NCBI GenBank assembly: GCA_949752735.1
Contig: OX457041.1
Span: 29,476,900-29,540,899, forward strand
Length of the DNA stretch: 64,000 bases
Reading direction: 5' to 3'
Source of the DNA: Lumbricus terrestris
Taxonomy: Eukaryota > Annelida > Clitellata > Crassiclitellata > Lumbricidae
Every line of letters starts with the position of its first letter. The stretch's first letter is position 1. A model generated the notes under the pieces. It saw nothing but the letters and a program-made list of their open reading frames with translations, ran no database searches and had not been told where the DNA came from. This document shows, one piece after another, positions 47,800-60,669 of this stretch. A program made the position numbers and the translations under genes.

Positions 47800-48497
47800 A
47801 AGAATGGAGAGAGACAGACAGACAGATAGAGACAGAGACAGAGACAGAGACAGAGACAGAGACAAAGACAAAGACAAAGACAGAGACAAGGAGAGATTGA
47901 GAAAGACTGACAGGCAGAGAGGCAGAGAGAGACAGAGACAAAAAGAGAAACAGAGAGAGAGAGAGACAGAGACAGAGAGAGACAGAGGTAGAAACAAAGA
48001 AAGAGAGAGAGTGAGAAATACAGACAGACGAAAAAAGAGACAAACAAAGAGAAGGAGAGACAGTGAGAGACAGAGAGAGAAACATTCAGATATAAAGAGA
48101 GGAGAGACAGACAAAGAGAGACAGAGACAAAGAGAGACCGAGAAAGAGATAGAGAGAGACAGAGGGCGTGAGAAATGCAGATAGACAGAGAAAGAGAGAG
48201 ACAGAGGGAGACGGGCATAAAGAGAGAGAGAGAGAAACAGAGAGAAACAGAGAAAAACAGAGAGGAACAGACAGTCAGACAGATAGAGGGAGATAAACAT
48301 TGAGACACAAAGAGAAGACAGAAACATTCAGATACAAAGAGGAGAAAGAGAGATATAGAGACAGATACAGAGACAGAGACAGAGAAAGAAAGGGAGAGAG
48401 AGAGAGAAAAAGAGAGAGACCGAGACAGAGACAGATATAGACAGACATACAGAAGAGAGCGACACAGAGAGACAGAGGGTACAAAGACAAAAGGAGT

Positions 48498-48561
<64 letters not shown>
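47800..48561. repeat. Long degenerate purine (GAGACA)n array
   Basis: About 760 bp of almost pure purine plus C, built from GAGACAGA-type units and ending in (GA)n at about 48500-48561. The long minus-strand Ser/Leu frame is an artefact. Confidence 0.9.
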
Positions 48562-48563
<2 letters not shown>

Positions 48564-48855
48564 CTGACAGTCAGACAGAGACAGAAAATGACTGGCAAAG
48601 TGACTGAGCAATTCGTTAATTTAGACCTACAATGAAAAATATAGGCCTACGTCTAAACTCTAAACGATATCTAATGTACATAAATAAGGCATATTCATTA
48701 CTTGTCATTAATTAATTAATTAATTAATTAATTAACTAATTAATTCAATCATTCATTCATTCTTAGAATTTAAGCTTATAACATCGGATTGCCAAACAAT
48801 TCACGGTAAGCTTAGCCACGACCGTCTGAATCCTCATGAGATACCGAGGGTACAT
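48562..48855. other. Intergenic with (ATTA)n run
   Basis: ATTA/TTAA repeat at about 48710-48765; otherwise nothing recognised. Confidence 0.4.
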
Positions 48856-50854
48856 TAGGGTGTTTTTAAGGTACATGTGAAATTTTCAAATACAAGATTT
48901 TTTAACGACCAAGTGAAATTATTGTGCCAAATCATGTGTAAACTGAATATCCGAAATTATATCACGATAGCTGAACATTTAGGACTTGCTCAAGAAGACT
49001 GAAGTTAAGGACACGGTTGTATTGCAAGCATTAGAATCTACGATTTCAATACATGCGGGCTACATGCTATAGAACCCTTCTCAGTGACTAGTTCCCAGCA
49101 AATAAACATTCATGATCATGTATTTACTGATGTGATGTTGTTTTTGTCACTGGTCATGTGTTGGAAATGGCGGGAATTGGTGCTTTTAATTCTTGTATCA
49201 TATAGCAGGCGCAATGCAAAATTGATTACAAATAAACTGAGATTTAGTTGATAGGCACTACTGATATCACTTCGGCTATGCGAAGCTGTCTTCACAAAGG
49301 AGAGTTTCCCATGCAAGGTACTGCTCAATTTATGCATAAACCACGGAATCAGAATCAGTCTGGATGACACCGTATAAGAGAGAGTACCAATTGTACGTTT
49401 CTATTTGGGAGAGATGACCTTGCAGTCCTGGTAGCAGAGATTCTTCTTAGTCACAAGTTCCCCTTACTCTTCACTTGAATAACAAGTTCATGCCAGATTC
49501 TACAGAGATAGGACGATAATGGTATATTTCATAAGGATGCTACCAAGCTATTGGCTATCCCCTAACTCCAATCAGTGACAGCTATTGTCATGCCAGATTC
49601 TTGATGGCTGAGATCTAAAGCTGGTGATTGGAATACAAAATCCTGGCCATGTGTTTTGACACAGTGGCGAGTAAAACGAGTTGCAAGAGCGGCATATGCA
49701 TGAAGCTGGAAGCGAAATTGGAGGAAGGACCTCTTGAACCTTGCCATCGATGCCATACCTCTGAAATTGTTGTAGAAAAGTGTTTCACTGCATGATTCTG
49801 CAAGGACTCCCGTATTGGAAGTCTTTAGTCAAGAGCTAATAGAGCTAATAGTCATTTTCCAAAGATGAATTCCACCAAAGGGAATAAAGTTCAGGTAACC
49901 AGGTGCATTTCACCGACGACGTTGGATGTCATATGCGGTTTACATGATCAAGCTGTGGCTTTTCAGTTATCAAATTTTCAATCAGCAACGTCAGAGCACA
50001 GAGAGGATAATTTCAACCATCCTACTCTGAAAAGCTATGGAATCATTTACTTGAGGTGTCACTCTCTGTGACAGCAACTTAGTCTCACGTGAAGTACTAT
50101 TTCACTTGTATACTTGAAACAACGAAGCCCAAAGGGGAATCCATACTTACCACGCCAGAGAAGTCTTACCTGTTTCCCTAACAGTAGTTTCTCGACACCT
50201 TTGATTTTTGTCATAAACCCTGGTTGGCCACAGCTTTTTGACGAGTCATAGACTACAGCATGCGCAACGAATTTGATGAACTGGGATCTGATCTCATGAG
50301 AGGCTTCCTACTGTAAGCTTACCAAAAGCCACCACAAAAAATATTCAAGATCCTTGGATTGGGCTACTCTCTTCGTGATTGAGACTCGCAACAATGGTAG
50401 TCAGAACAATCACACAGTGAGGCTAAATTAAATCATAATAGCTTACCCGACCTAAGAGAGACGAATGATCTGGTAGAGTGACTTTTATGCAGTCCTTTTA
50501 TGAAGTCAATGAAGTCGTGGTCAGAAATAAAGGAGATAAACAATTTGTTCTGCAATGGTCAAGTAAATCCAGATTTTTTCAAATGTACTAAGAGGAATAA
50601 GCTTTGACAACTTAGAGTACTTCTTTGGATTTTGCCTTATATCTGATGGCTATGCATTCAATTTTGCTTGGATCTGTGAAAATTACAATGTGTCACAATG
50701 TCGCCCAAGTGGCTATTCTTCCGGTGCTTTGAGCAAGTCCTAAATCTATTCCGATTTCCATCTAATTTGGCAGGTAACTATATTTCGGAAGGTGAAACAC
50801 AAAATTATATTGGTCGATATTGACATCGACATTTTAATTTTTAGACACACCCTA
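48856..50854. mobile_element. hAT-like DNA transposon, decayed
   Basis: 1999 bp starting TAGGGTGTTTTTAAGG and ending TTTAGACACACCCTA, with a perfect 8-bp duplication GGGTACAT (48848-48855 and 50855-50862). Near the left end, AACATTTAGGACTTGCTCAA matches the subterminal block of the 44856-46992 element, so the two are related. No intact transposase; fragments of reading frame are on both strands. Confidence 0.82.
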
Positions 50855-50862
50855 GGGTACAT

Positions 50863-51166
50863 GTATGTACAATTGTACATGTATAGTTGTATACTATATA
50901 CATTGTAGTCTATGAGCACGTCATAAAATATGCAAATACTTATATATTATAGTATCTATTGTCCTTAATCCATGTATATAATTATATATATTGCTCTCGT
51001 GCGTTGAAGGTCGGTATATATTTTCCCTAATAGCATTTTCGCATCGACCCTTCGATAAATCTGGCGTCGAAGACTGTCGTGTCGACCTCAGCAGCTACTG
51101 TAGCATTCGAGGGATGATACGTCTCCAGTTGCTTCTCATCGACCACAGCGGCAGAGGCGGCAGTGG
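50863..51166. other. Intergenic, AT-rich
   Basis: TATA/GTACATGTA-rich, nothing recognised. The frame from 50991 runs into the satellite and is not a gene. Confidence 0.4.
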
Positions 51167-52612
51167 TAACGAATGCACTGGCTTGCATTTGTTACCAGAA
51201 CAAAATGTTACTGACTTGCATTTATAACTCGAGCGAATGTTACTGGCTTGCATTTGTTACCAGAACAAAATGTTACTGACTTGCATTTATAACTCGAGCG
51301 AATGTTACTGGCTTGCATTTGTTACCAGAACAAAATGTTACTGACTTGCATTTATAACTCGAGCGAATGTTACTGGCTTGCATTTGTTACCAGAACAAAA
51401 TGTTACTGACTTGCATTTATAACTCGAGCGAATGTTACTGGCTTGCATTTGTTACCAGAACAAAATGTTACTGACTTGCATTTATAACTCGAGCGAATGT
51501 TACTGGCTTGCATTTGTTACCAGAACAAAATGTTACTGACTTGCATTTATAACTCGAGCGAATGTTACTGGCTTGCATTTGTTGCCAGCATGGGCGGAGT
51601 TTATCAAGGGTTAGGGGGGGGGCTAAGCCCCCTTCCCAAGAAGACCCAAATTCATTTTTTAACTGTGTAAAGGTATTTTTCCCGGGCTTAGACCCCCTCA
51701 AGAAGGTTTTAGCCCCTCCAAGAACGGAAACCAAACTCCGCCCATGGTTGCCAGGACAAATGTTACTAACTTGCATTTGTTACAGGAGCAAATGCTACTG
51801 GCTTGCGTTTTTTTAACCGAGCGAATGCAACTGATTTGCAATTGTTACCCAAACAAATGTTATTTACTTGTATTTGTTTCCAGAACAAAATGTTATTGAC
51901 TTGCATCTGTAATTCGAGTGAATGTTACTGGCTTGCGTTTTTAACTCGAGTGAATGCTGCCGACTTGCATTGTAACTCGAGCAAATATTACTGACTTGCA
52001 TTTGTAACTTGAATGCATGTTGTTGACTTGCATTTGTAACTCGAGTGAATGTTACCGACTTGCATTTTTTAATTCGAGCTAATGTTACTGACTTGCATTT
52101 ATAACTTAGTGAATGGTGCCGACTTGCATTTGTAACTCTAGTGAATGTTACTGACTTGCATTTGTAACTCGAGTGAATGTTACTGACTTGCATTTGTAAT
52201 TCAAGTGAATGTTACTGGATTGCATTTGTAATTCAAGTGAATGTTACTGACTTGCATTTGTAACATGAATGCATGTTGCCGACTTGCATTTGTAGCTCGA
52301 GTGAATGTTACTGACTTGCATTTGTAATTCAAATGTATGTTACTGCATTCTTAAATTCGAGCGAATGTTACTGACTTGCATTTATAACTTGAGTGAATGG
52401 TGCCGACTTGCATTTGTAACTCTAGTGAATGTTACTGACTTGCATTTGTAACTCTAGTGAATGTTACTGACTTGCATTTGTAACTCTAGTGAATGTTACT
52501 GACTTGCATTTGTAACTCGAGTGAATGTTACTGACTTGCATTTGTAATTCGAGTGAATGCTACTGACTTGCATTTGTAATTCAAGTGAATGTTGGCGACT
52601 TGCATTTGTTAC
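51167..52612. repeat. 65-bp two-part satellite degrading to 32-bp monomers
   Basis: The left part (to 51588) consists of six nearly identical 65-bp units. Each has one half with ACTGGCTTGCATTTGTTACC and one with ACTGACTTGCATTTATAACT. The right part (51755-52612) has about 26 diverged monomers of about 32 bp. A MITE interrupts at 51589-51746. Confidence 0.92.
51589..51746. mobile_element. hAT-like MITE, family CATGGGCGGA, copy 2
   Basis: 158 bp from CATGGGCGGAGTTT to AAACTCCGCCCATG, a 14-bp perfect inverted repeat, with a perfect 8-bp duplication GTTGCCAG (51581-51588 and 51747-51754). The interior matches the 36799-36952 copy in reverse orientation (AAGAAGACCCAAATT, GAACGGAAACCAAA). Confidence 0.92.
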
Positions 52613-53999
52613 CCGAACGTCTTCGACTGACCGTCTATGCATATATATATATATATATGCACATATATGTGTGTATATATATATGAGATCCCTCAGACGG
52701 ACGGACGCACTCACGCGCAGACGTACGCTTTGGTCGATGCCTGACTGCAGAGTAGATGCTGTGTCAATTGTGGCACGGGTCACAATCGACGGACGAAGAA
52801 CGACTTAACGGACATTTATTTAGCGCAGAAATCGCTTTTGCTTCGACAATAATTCGGTGCTTAGGTCGTAAACGGGATCGTGCTCATCACGGTCGTATGG
52901 TCTTCACCGTCCAGTGAATTCGACGGCGTTAAAGACGCCAGACTCCGGACAGTCAGTCAGTCGGTCGGTCAGTCAGTCGGTCAGTCAGTCGGTCAGTCAG
53001 TCGTTTAGTCAGTCAGTCGGTGGATCGGCGTTTTTCAAAGGTCATAAGATAGAAATGCCGTCGGAGAAAAAGATGCAACTGAAACAATGCTAATTAATTT
53101 ATCAGAACAATAGACTGCAGGGCTTTTAATTCATTCGACTTATATTTTATTTATTACTATTATTAGATGATCTTCTGCATCAAAAGAACCGTTTAACTGA
53201 CTGAATTTGAAGCGTGCGCAACAAACAGCCACCAACGTTCTCCTCTCAATGCGTCCAAACGACTAATCGGTTGAAACAGAATCTGTGACTGGACGACGTT
53301 CGAACTGAATTAGGCTACAAACTGAATATCACCTTGTCACGCTGTGGCGTGTGCTGCAGTCATTAGGCTACTACATGCTACAAACTGAAAATGGACGAAT
53401 CAGCGAAGCTCGACTTTTGGTAAGAACTTTCAACCTAGATATTTACATTGTCTTTGGAAAGGATTATGATTGAGCTTTTGTAAGGTCTAGGTCTACCGAA
53501 AAGTTTATAACACTATGGTAGCCTACACTTAATAGAACTATATATAGTATATATATATATAATAGAGCAGCGACGTTTATATTAGAGAAGATTAGAATAG
53601 GCCTACATAAAGTCTCGCTTAGGCTTATTTCTAAAAGACGAAAAGTAAAGAATTAGAACATGTTATTCAGCCATCTAAATAACTTTAACGCCAGCAAAAC
53701 GATTCTGATTGCAATGATTTCAAGTGGGCCGAACATAGTATAGCCTACAATTACCATTTGTCATTTGATTAGTTAAAGTTTAAGATTCTAGATATTAAGC
53801 AGAACCTGTTTAGTGAATTGAATTCCACAGTTTGCCTGACATGCATGATGAAGGTCGTCGTAAATCGATGTGATGTTGATTGTCTCAAACGAATGGTGTC
53901 CTACATTGCGATTTCAATTGCAGAGACAGCCGCAGGGAAGTAACCACGAGTCTCTGCACCCAATCACACCCCCAACCAACCTTCGTTAGGCCACTGGAT
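52613..53999. other. Intergenic with (GTCA)n run
   Basis: Short (TA)n at about 52640-52682 and CAGTCAGTCGGT repeats at about 52945-53020. No gene recognised. Confidence 0.4.
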
Positions 54000-54772
54000 C
54001 ATAGATGTAAAAAACGATGAAAATAAAATAAAAAAAGGAAAAAACGTCGGTTTTTTCGAAATAATAAAAAACGACAAAAAACGATAAAAACGGAAACGGA
54101 AAATACTTTGCCTTTGTTACATCTGAAATTTTATTTTCAGCTTACAAACCTTGCTTATGCAATTTTATCAAGAAACTGCAAATAACACAACTTTATTCTT
54201 AGGCCACAATAATTGGTATAAGAACATTAATTTACCACAGTTTTTTTTATAACTTTGGTTTATTAAGAAATTCGGACAAATTAAAGGTATTGAAATCTTT
54301 TCAATTTTAAATTGTAGACATAAGTCCACATTATAAGTTTATGCTGATCGACATAACACAATTAAAATCTAACCAGAAGCAAAAACCACAGATGGTTACT
54401 AAATTATATATTGTACATTTGTACTTAAAATTGTTACCTATAAATATTAATTATAGGCCCAAGAATTTTATATCAAAATAACTCTTACAAATGTCATTTC
54501 TTGCATAGGGATTTACTACATGTATTTCTCAAAATTATAACTTAAAAAATTAAACAACGACCCTATAGTTAGCTGAATCCTTGAGAATACAGTGAAAACG
54601 TATGGAATATCAGACAAAAATTAAATTAAGGAAAATAATATTAGACAGTAAATAATTAAATAAAGTTACATAAAAATCGGAAAAAAACGATAAAAGCGAT
54701 GGAAAAAACACGAAAAAACGACGTTTTTGGGAGAGAATAAAAAACGAAAAAAAAGGTTTTTTTACAACTATG
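54000..54772. mobile_element. hAT-like DNA transposon, A-rich ends
   Basis: 773 bp starting CATAGATGTAAAAAACG and ending TTTTTTTACAACTATG (15-bp inverted repeat, one mismatch). The duplication is CACTGGAT/CACTGGGT (7 of 8; 53992-53999 and 54773-54780). AAAAACGATAAAA-type repeats lie at both ends; the middle is AT-rich with no frame. Confidence 0.75.
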
Positions 54773-54799
54773 CACTGGGTGATTCCAAGTAACCATTGA

Positions 54800-54880
54800 T
54801 TGCTGCGCTGAGAGTTGCAATGATGACGGCGCTATACAGAGAAGTCAACGAAATTGAATTAGATTAGATTAGAATATTAT
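54800..54880 (+). mobile_element. LINE 3' tail ending in (ATTAG)n
   Basis: TGCTGCGCTGAGAGTTGCAA, then GGCGCTATACAGAGAAGTC and GATTAGATTAGA. It shares its repeat end with the 4790-5635 LINE. Confidence 0.45.
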
Positions 54881-54939
54881 AATAACAATACCGAAAATGT
54901 TAATAAAATACTGCGGGCGGTGAAGGAAGAGGTCAAAAT

Positions 54940-55118
<179 letters not shown>

Positions 55119-57345
55119 ACTACGATGAAAAGGAAGAACGATTAGAATGGAGATAATAGCTTTAAGACGGTGCAACATTCTGATTATATCCGGAACTGAA
55201 GCGTTTTTCGTTTGGCGTCTGATTATCTCTGCAGTCTCATCTCGTATCGATCTTTCCATTTTTTGTGAAAGATGCAAATAAACAGCGATGAGTCTCTGAC
55301 TGCTTCTAGCGTTTTCTTTCGGAAAACTAAACTTAGACGACACATTAGAACGAAACTTTACACGGCGCTTCCTCTAAGAGATCAGAATAATTGTAATTGC
55401 TACAAAGGCAACGAATTTACAAGGTGTTTAACTCAACTGAAACTAAGTCACTTTGAAATACCGGGTATGATAAATAAATGATTAAGCATTGAAAATACAA
55501 TTATTATTTTATGCTTTGTCAATCGGACGCTATAGGACATCAGTTTGCGATATAATTAATTTCTGTAAGGTTTCTGGTCATAGCACATTTTGTTTAAAAA
55601 CAGAAAGAGCAAACGATGTCATCTGCGTATAGGTCTTATAATTGTATGATTCGAAAATAATGACAACGAAATGTTTAGCTGAGCAAAAGATTGAGTCGAC
55701 TGTATTATGTAAAATTCTGAAGGAGATCAATTGCATAGTGACCTCGAATGACCTTAGACAGACATCGAGTCGCATCTACCGTCACTCGGGAAAAGCACAG
55801 ATATGGAAACGGAGGATGAAATCTTAATTCATATCGTGCTTTGCGAAAACAGTGCGTGTCTCTTTTTGTTGCGAGAGAGTCTCAAATCTCGATGACGTTG
55901 ACGGAGATAGACTATTGGTCCGCGAGAGAGTGCCATGGAGTTCGTGTTAAAAATAGAAGAAAATTTTGGAAACCGTCCTCATTGGACAAACATTTCTACC
56001 AGTAAATCGATCGATAAAAAGATTTTCTCCCAGTAAATCTTGAGATCCAGCTTATGGATGCATGGTTGCTCAGGAGATGAACAAGCCTCAGATGTATATA
56101 AGATAACATGGTTCATTCAAATACCACGCATGCGTAGCATCCCGCCACACAAAAGTCGCAGTGACCGATACTTTTATAAAGAATAAAGTATGTAGTCCTA
56201 CGAGGTTAGGCTCGGTAATTAGACGTATCCTCAGAATTTAAGTGAAGAACAACTCTACGCGAAAGTCATTGGATTAAGAAACAAATATTAGGCTTATTTT
56301 ATTATCTCTCTACTATTATCTCTCTCCCATAGCGTGTATGGTAGGAGCAAAGAATGAACCAACGAAGGAATCACGTAGCGTTAAAGCGTTGCGTTGAAAT
56401 TGAGGGTTCACTATCAACAGGGCGAATTTCAAAAGGGCGCAATCAAAAGGGCGAAAATTAATAGAGCGCATTGTTTTTAGAGCGCACGGTCGAAAGGGCG
56501 AAATCAAAAGGGCGCATGTTTAAAAGACCACAATCAAACGGGCGCATGTATCCACCGCCTGTGAATAAGCAGGGCCCCGTGTCTTCGCTTTTGTTTGCAC
56601 TGTAGAAGTCTCGAAATTACTGTTACTATAATAATAACTACCGTATATATGCCGAGTATGAAACATTCACCTTGTGATCTTCATATCCAATTCCACTAAT
56701 GAATACAAAAGACATTTATGAAAATATACATATTAAAACCGTAAACATGGAGAGATTTTAGTAGGGATTGGCAACAGTGAGGCTTAGGCCTATCATGCAG
56801 TCATAGCCACATTCATCCACTTTAAAAGTATACCAGAACTGTTGAAAGTTTTCTGATAGATGATATATCAGTTAATAATTTGGGAAAGGATTTTCTTGTT
56901 GAATAATTTAGCAACGTAAGCCACGGTTTAACCTGTCTGCATATAAAATTGATGCTACTGTAGTCTATATCGCACTTAAAAAGTCCCCGGAAGACTTTTG
57001 TCTCGGCGGGGAATGAAATATTTTCTCCCCTCGGGAGTCTTTATTTAAGAATTTAGTCTCCAGGGACGAATCTATTCTGAAACAGATCCACCGGAGAGAA
57101 TCTGTTTCGAAATAGAGTCCACGGATCTCGAGTGGAGACTTTTAGGGGCAGACTCTGTCACGCCACACCGGAATATACATATAGGGTCTAGAAATATATA
57201 TATATATATGTATATATAATATATATTTTAATTGTCTATATATATTATATTCGCAATGTTTATATACGCGTGTGCCTGTTGAAGGACGTCGTAGGCTACA
57301 TGCATGCATGGTGCATGTATATAAGGATACCCTTGACGTTGTTCA
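55119..57345. other. Intergenic with short AAAAGGGCG repeats
   Basis: At 56405-56550 a degenerate motif such as AAAAGGGCG(C/A)AATC recurs about eight times. At 56980-57170, GAGTC/GACTC-rich sequence has AAAGTCCCCGGAAGACTTTT and a near-complementary GGAGACTTTTAGGGGC, perhaps a decayed MITE. No gene recognised. Confidence 0.4.
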
Positions 57346-57349
57346 TAGC

Positions 57350-57595
57350 TCTCCCCCCTCCTCCTCCTACTGTTCCTCCTCCTCCTCCTCCTCGTCCTCC
57401 TCTGGTCATCCTTCTTCTTCGTCGGGTCCTCTCATCTCGACAGTCCTCGTCCTCTTCCTCGTCCTCTTCGTCGTCCTCTTCGTCGTCCTCTTCGTCGTCG
57501 TCCTCTTCGTCGTCGTCCTCTTCGTCGTCTTCTTCGTCGTCCTCTTCGTCGTCGTCCTCTTCGTCGTCGTCCTCTTCGTCGTCCTCTTTGACGGA
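57350..57595. repeat. (CTC)n and CTTCGTCGTCC repeat
   Basis: Imperfect trinucleotide-based array with a 12- to 15-bp higher unit CCTCTTCGTCGT. The Asp/Glu-rich minus-strand frame is low complexity and not called a gene. Confidence 0.85.
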
Positions 57596-57599
57596 AATT

Positions 57600-57999
57600 G
57601 CGGTCGTGTAGCAATCAAACCAAAGAGAAAACACGACAATAGCCATTCGCCTCTTTGACTTCTAATCTCAATCTGACGACCAATCTTATAATACCGTCAA
57701 TCGTCAGCTCCTTCAATCACACTCCCTCCGTCCGTCCGTCCGTCCGTCCGTCCCTCCCTCCCTTCCTTCCTCCTTTCTTCCTTCTCTCGATTCCTGTAGG
57801 TCTATTTATATGATGAGAACGTTCATTGGACGAGCAGATCGAAGGGGAGATGGAACTCAGAAGCACCCGATAGCAATCAGTTGGCCCTCAGTTTTTGACC
57901 AGTCATTAGGACGGAAGAAGGGTGGAACCCTCAAAGAATAGCTTATATGACTCGTCGGTTGTAACATAGAAGTATCAATCCGACACACACACACACACT

Positions 58000-58036
<37 letters not shown>

Positions 58037-58089
58037 AGGCACCCACACACAGAAACTGACAACCATGGACTGCTCTTACGAACAACCCT
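57600..58089. other. Intergenic with (CCGT)n and (CA)n
   Basis: (CCGT)n at about 57728-57760 and (CA)n at about 57983-58034; nothing else recognised. Confidence 0.45.
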
Positions 58090-58170
58090 TTTGACTAAAC
58101 GCAGCGCTCGTGAATAAGCTGGTGCGCCGCGCTTGGCTTTCGAGTAGTGCCTTAGATATTTGGAGATTAC
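58090..58170 (+). mobile_element. LINE tail ending in (GATTAC)n
   Basis: AACGCAGCGCTCGTGAATAA through to GATTACGATTACGATTG. Matches the tail at 38975-39060. Confidence 0.55.
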
Positions 58171-58370
58171 GATTACGATTGATCCTTCTATCAGACTTGG
58201 ACTTCTATGGCAAACGAGACTGCTGCTGTAGATAGAGCTAGGCATAACATTACATCTGTCGCTTTTGAAAAACAGTTTTGCTTTGTTTTGCGACTGTAGA
58301 GATACATGTACCATCCGTTGCGTTGATCGTTAATCACGCCATGCAGTCCATCTACATGTAGGCCCCTACA

Positions 58371-58844
58371 CAAGGCCGTAGCCAGGGAGTGTCTTGGATG
58401 TTTGAACCCCCACCCCCAAATGAAAAATGTAAAAATAATGTGATGCAGCACGAATGTTAGAACTACAGTGTGCAATGTATTGGACCCCCAGAACCCGCAG
58501 AAGATCGCGATTTTAGAAGAAGAATAAAAACATGAAATAAAACCATGAATTAAGTATATATAATTCATGGTTTTATTTCATGTTTTTATTCTTCTTCTAA
58601 AATCGCGATCTTCTGCGGGTTCTGGGGGGTCCAATAGATTGCATACTGTAGTTCTAATATTCTGTGCTGCATCACATTATATATATAATATAGTCTATAT
58701 ATTTCGTTTTAACGCCTCGAGGTGAAATATTTTCGGGCAAGAATCCTACGAAAAGCAAGTGATGACTAAAATAGGTCGTCAGAAAATTTTGCCAGGAAAA
58801 AGTTTGTAAACACTCCCCGAAATCAAATCCTGGCTGCGGCCTTG
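58371..58844. mobile_element. Foldback DNA element with 118-bp internal palindrome
   Basis: Outer inverted ends CAAGGCCGTAGCCAGGG and TGGCTGCGGCCTTG (about 15 of 17 when extended). Inside, 58435-58552 and 58561-58680 are near-perfect inverted copies around an 8-bp spacer AGTATATA. No clear target duplication was found. The CAAGGCCGTAGCC start resembles hAT-type termini from memory. Confidence 0.8.
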
Positions 58845-59056
58845 CATGCATCTACAAAGAGAAACTATATGGCTAGATAGATATCCGTACACGCTTTTCC
58901 AAGAGGACAAGTCCCATGTGGGAAATGTACATCAAGTCTCATTCCTACAGATCACGAGTATCTGCAGAGATCAGACAATCGACGGTTCGCTTCGGTCAAT
59001 GACTGAGCGTGCCCTGTCCCTTTGATATGCACGTGCTGTTCCGTCTGTGCATATGT

Positions 59057-59087
<31 letters not shown>

Positions 59088-59145
59088 GCTGTTGCTGCCT
59101 CCAGCTTCACCATCATCAGCTTTATGAATTGCATTCTCTCGCTTC

Positions 59146-59335
<190 letters not shown>

Positions 59336-59930
59336 TCTGTCTGTCTGTCTGTCTCTCTCTCTCCAGTTCTTGCCTTTGCCTCTCACGTTTCACCTCCATC
59401 AGTCAGTCAACGATGATTTCCTCTCCTATACAGCCACTCCTCAATCCTCCGATCCCTGTCCGTCTCTTGTGTGACCACTCCCTGCATCCCTCCCTCCCTC
59501 CCTCCATGTCTCATTCTGTACTCTCTGTCCATTCTACACATTTCCATCTCTTAGTCTCAGTTTCATGACCCGACAGACAGGACAGATTTTATGTGAGTCT
59601 TGCGTCACATACTAATAGTCTGTTGCTCGAACGGGTTTAAACATCGGAATTCATTTCTAACTATCTACGTAACAACGCCTACTCCTTAGAGTCACTACGC
59701 AATTCTTCCAGTAATTACAATCGATGTCTTGTCGGCACTTCACTGTATACACGTAAGTCAAATGCACAATAGCACAAGTATACAGACAAACACAAGCGGA
59801 AACACACATAAACAAACCCACAGGCAAACACACAGACAAACACCCACACACACAAACACACACAGACCAACGCACAGACAAACACCCACAGACACAAACA
59901 CACAGATGCACAGACAACACCAGGGCACAG
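59336..59930. other. Intergenic, with CA-rich stretch
   Basis: ACACAGACAAACAC-type low-complexity at about 59785-59925; nothing else recognised. Confidence 0.45.
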
Positions 59931-60097
59931 TATGTATGTATGCATGTATGTATGTATGTATGTATGTATGTATGTATGTATGTATGTATGTATGTATGTA
60001 TGTATGTATGTATGTATGTATGTATGTATGTATGTATGTATGTATGTATGTATGTATGTATGTATGTATGTATGTATGTATGTATGTATGTATGTAT
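59931..60097. repeat. (TATG)n microsatellite
   Basis: About 41 TATG units with a single CATG variant. Confidence 0.95.
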
Positions 60098-60669
60098 AAG
60101 TATGTAACTATGTAAGTGGAAGAAAAGAGGTTTGCAGGGGTAAGATCTATAGTGACATGCATTCATTTCAATTTTATATATTTACAATGTATATATATAT
60201 ATACATATACTGTATAGTCGTAAATTCCATTCTAAAAAAACGAACAATAAACTGCCAAGCAAGCAATGCATATCCTGCCAAAGTTGCAGACAGTTTTCTG
60301 CGTAGTACTGCTGTCGCCTTTTCACACAGAATTATTTAGACCACATGTGCATGCAGTGCGCATTATTGTTTAAAATAAACTTGTTCGATACAACGCAATT
60401 GTATGCCAGATATTTATTATATTTTTGGGCTTTGCTATCAGTGAAGAATTAGTAATAATGTGCTGCTGCTGTATTCGATGATGCCTTGAAAAGACCTTGA
60501 AAAGACATTGCTAATCGAATTCTTCAGAGAACTCAGAGTCAACGCCAGTCCGTGTAATTATACATCAAGCATTTCTCCGTAAGTGGAAGATAAAAGCGTA
60601 ATAACAAATTATTGACAAGTCAGTACAGCAGCAGCAGCAGCAGCTCTCTGTGTCCGTATTTAGTTGAAG
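60098..60669. other. Intergenic, nothing recognised
   Basis: Short (CAG)n at about 60628-60644; otherwise ordinary sequence. Confidence 0.4.

Noticed and set aside
47763..48611. 282-residue Ser/Leu-rich minus-strand protein with apparent membrane segments
   Set aside because: Produced by the degenerate GAGACA array; composition fully explained by the repeat.
57296..57646. Acidic EDDEED protein on the minus strand
   Set aside because: Trinucleotide repeat; no start context or splice structure, and no conserved flank.
58363..58852. 8-bp duplication around the foldback element
   Set aside because: CCCCTACA and CATGCATC differ; only the inverted ends support the boundaries.
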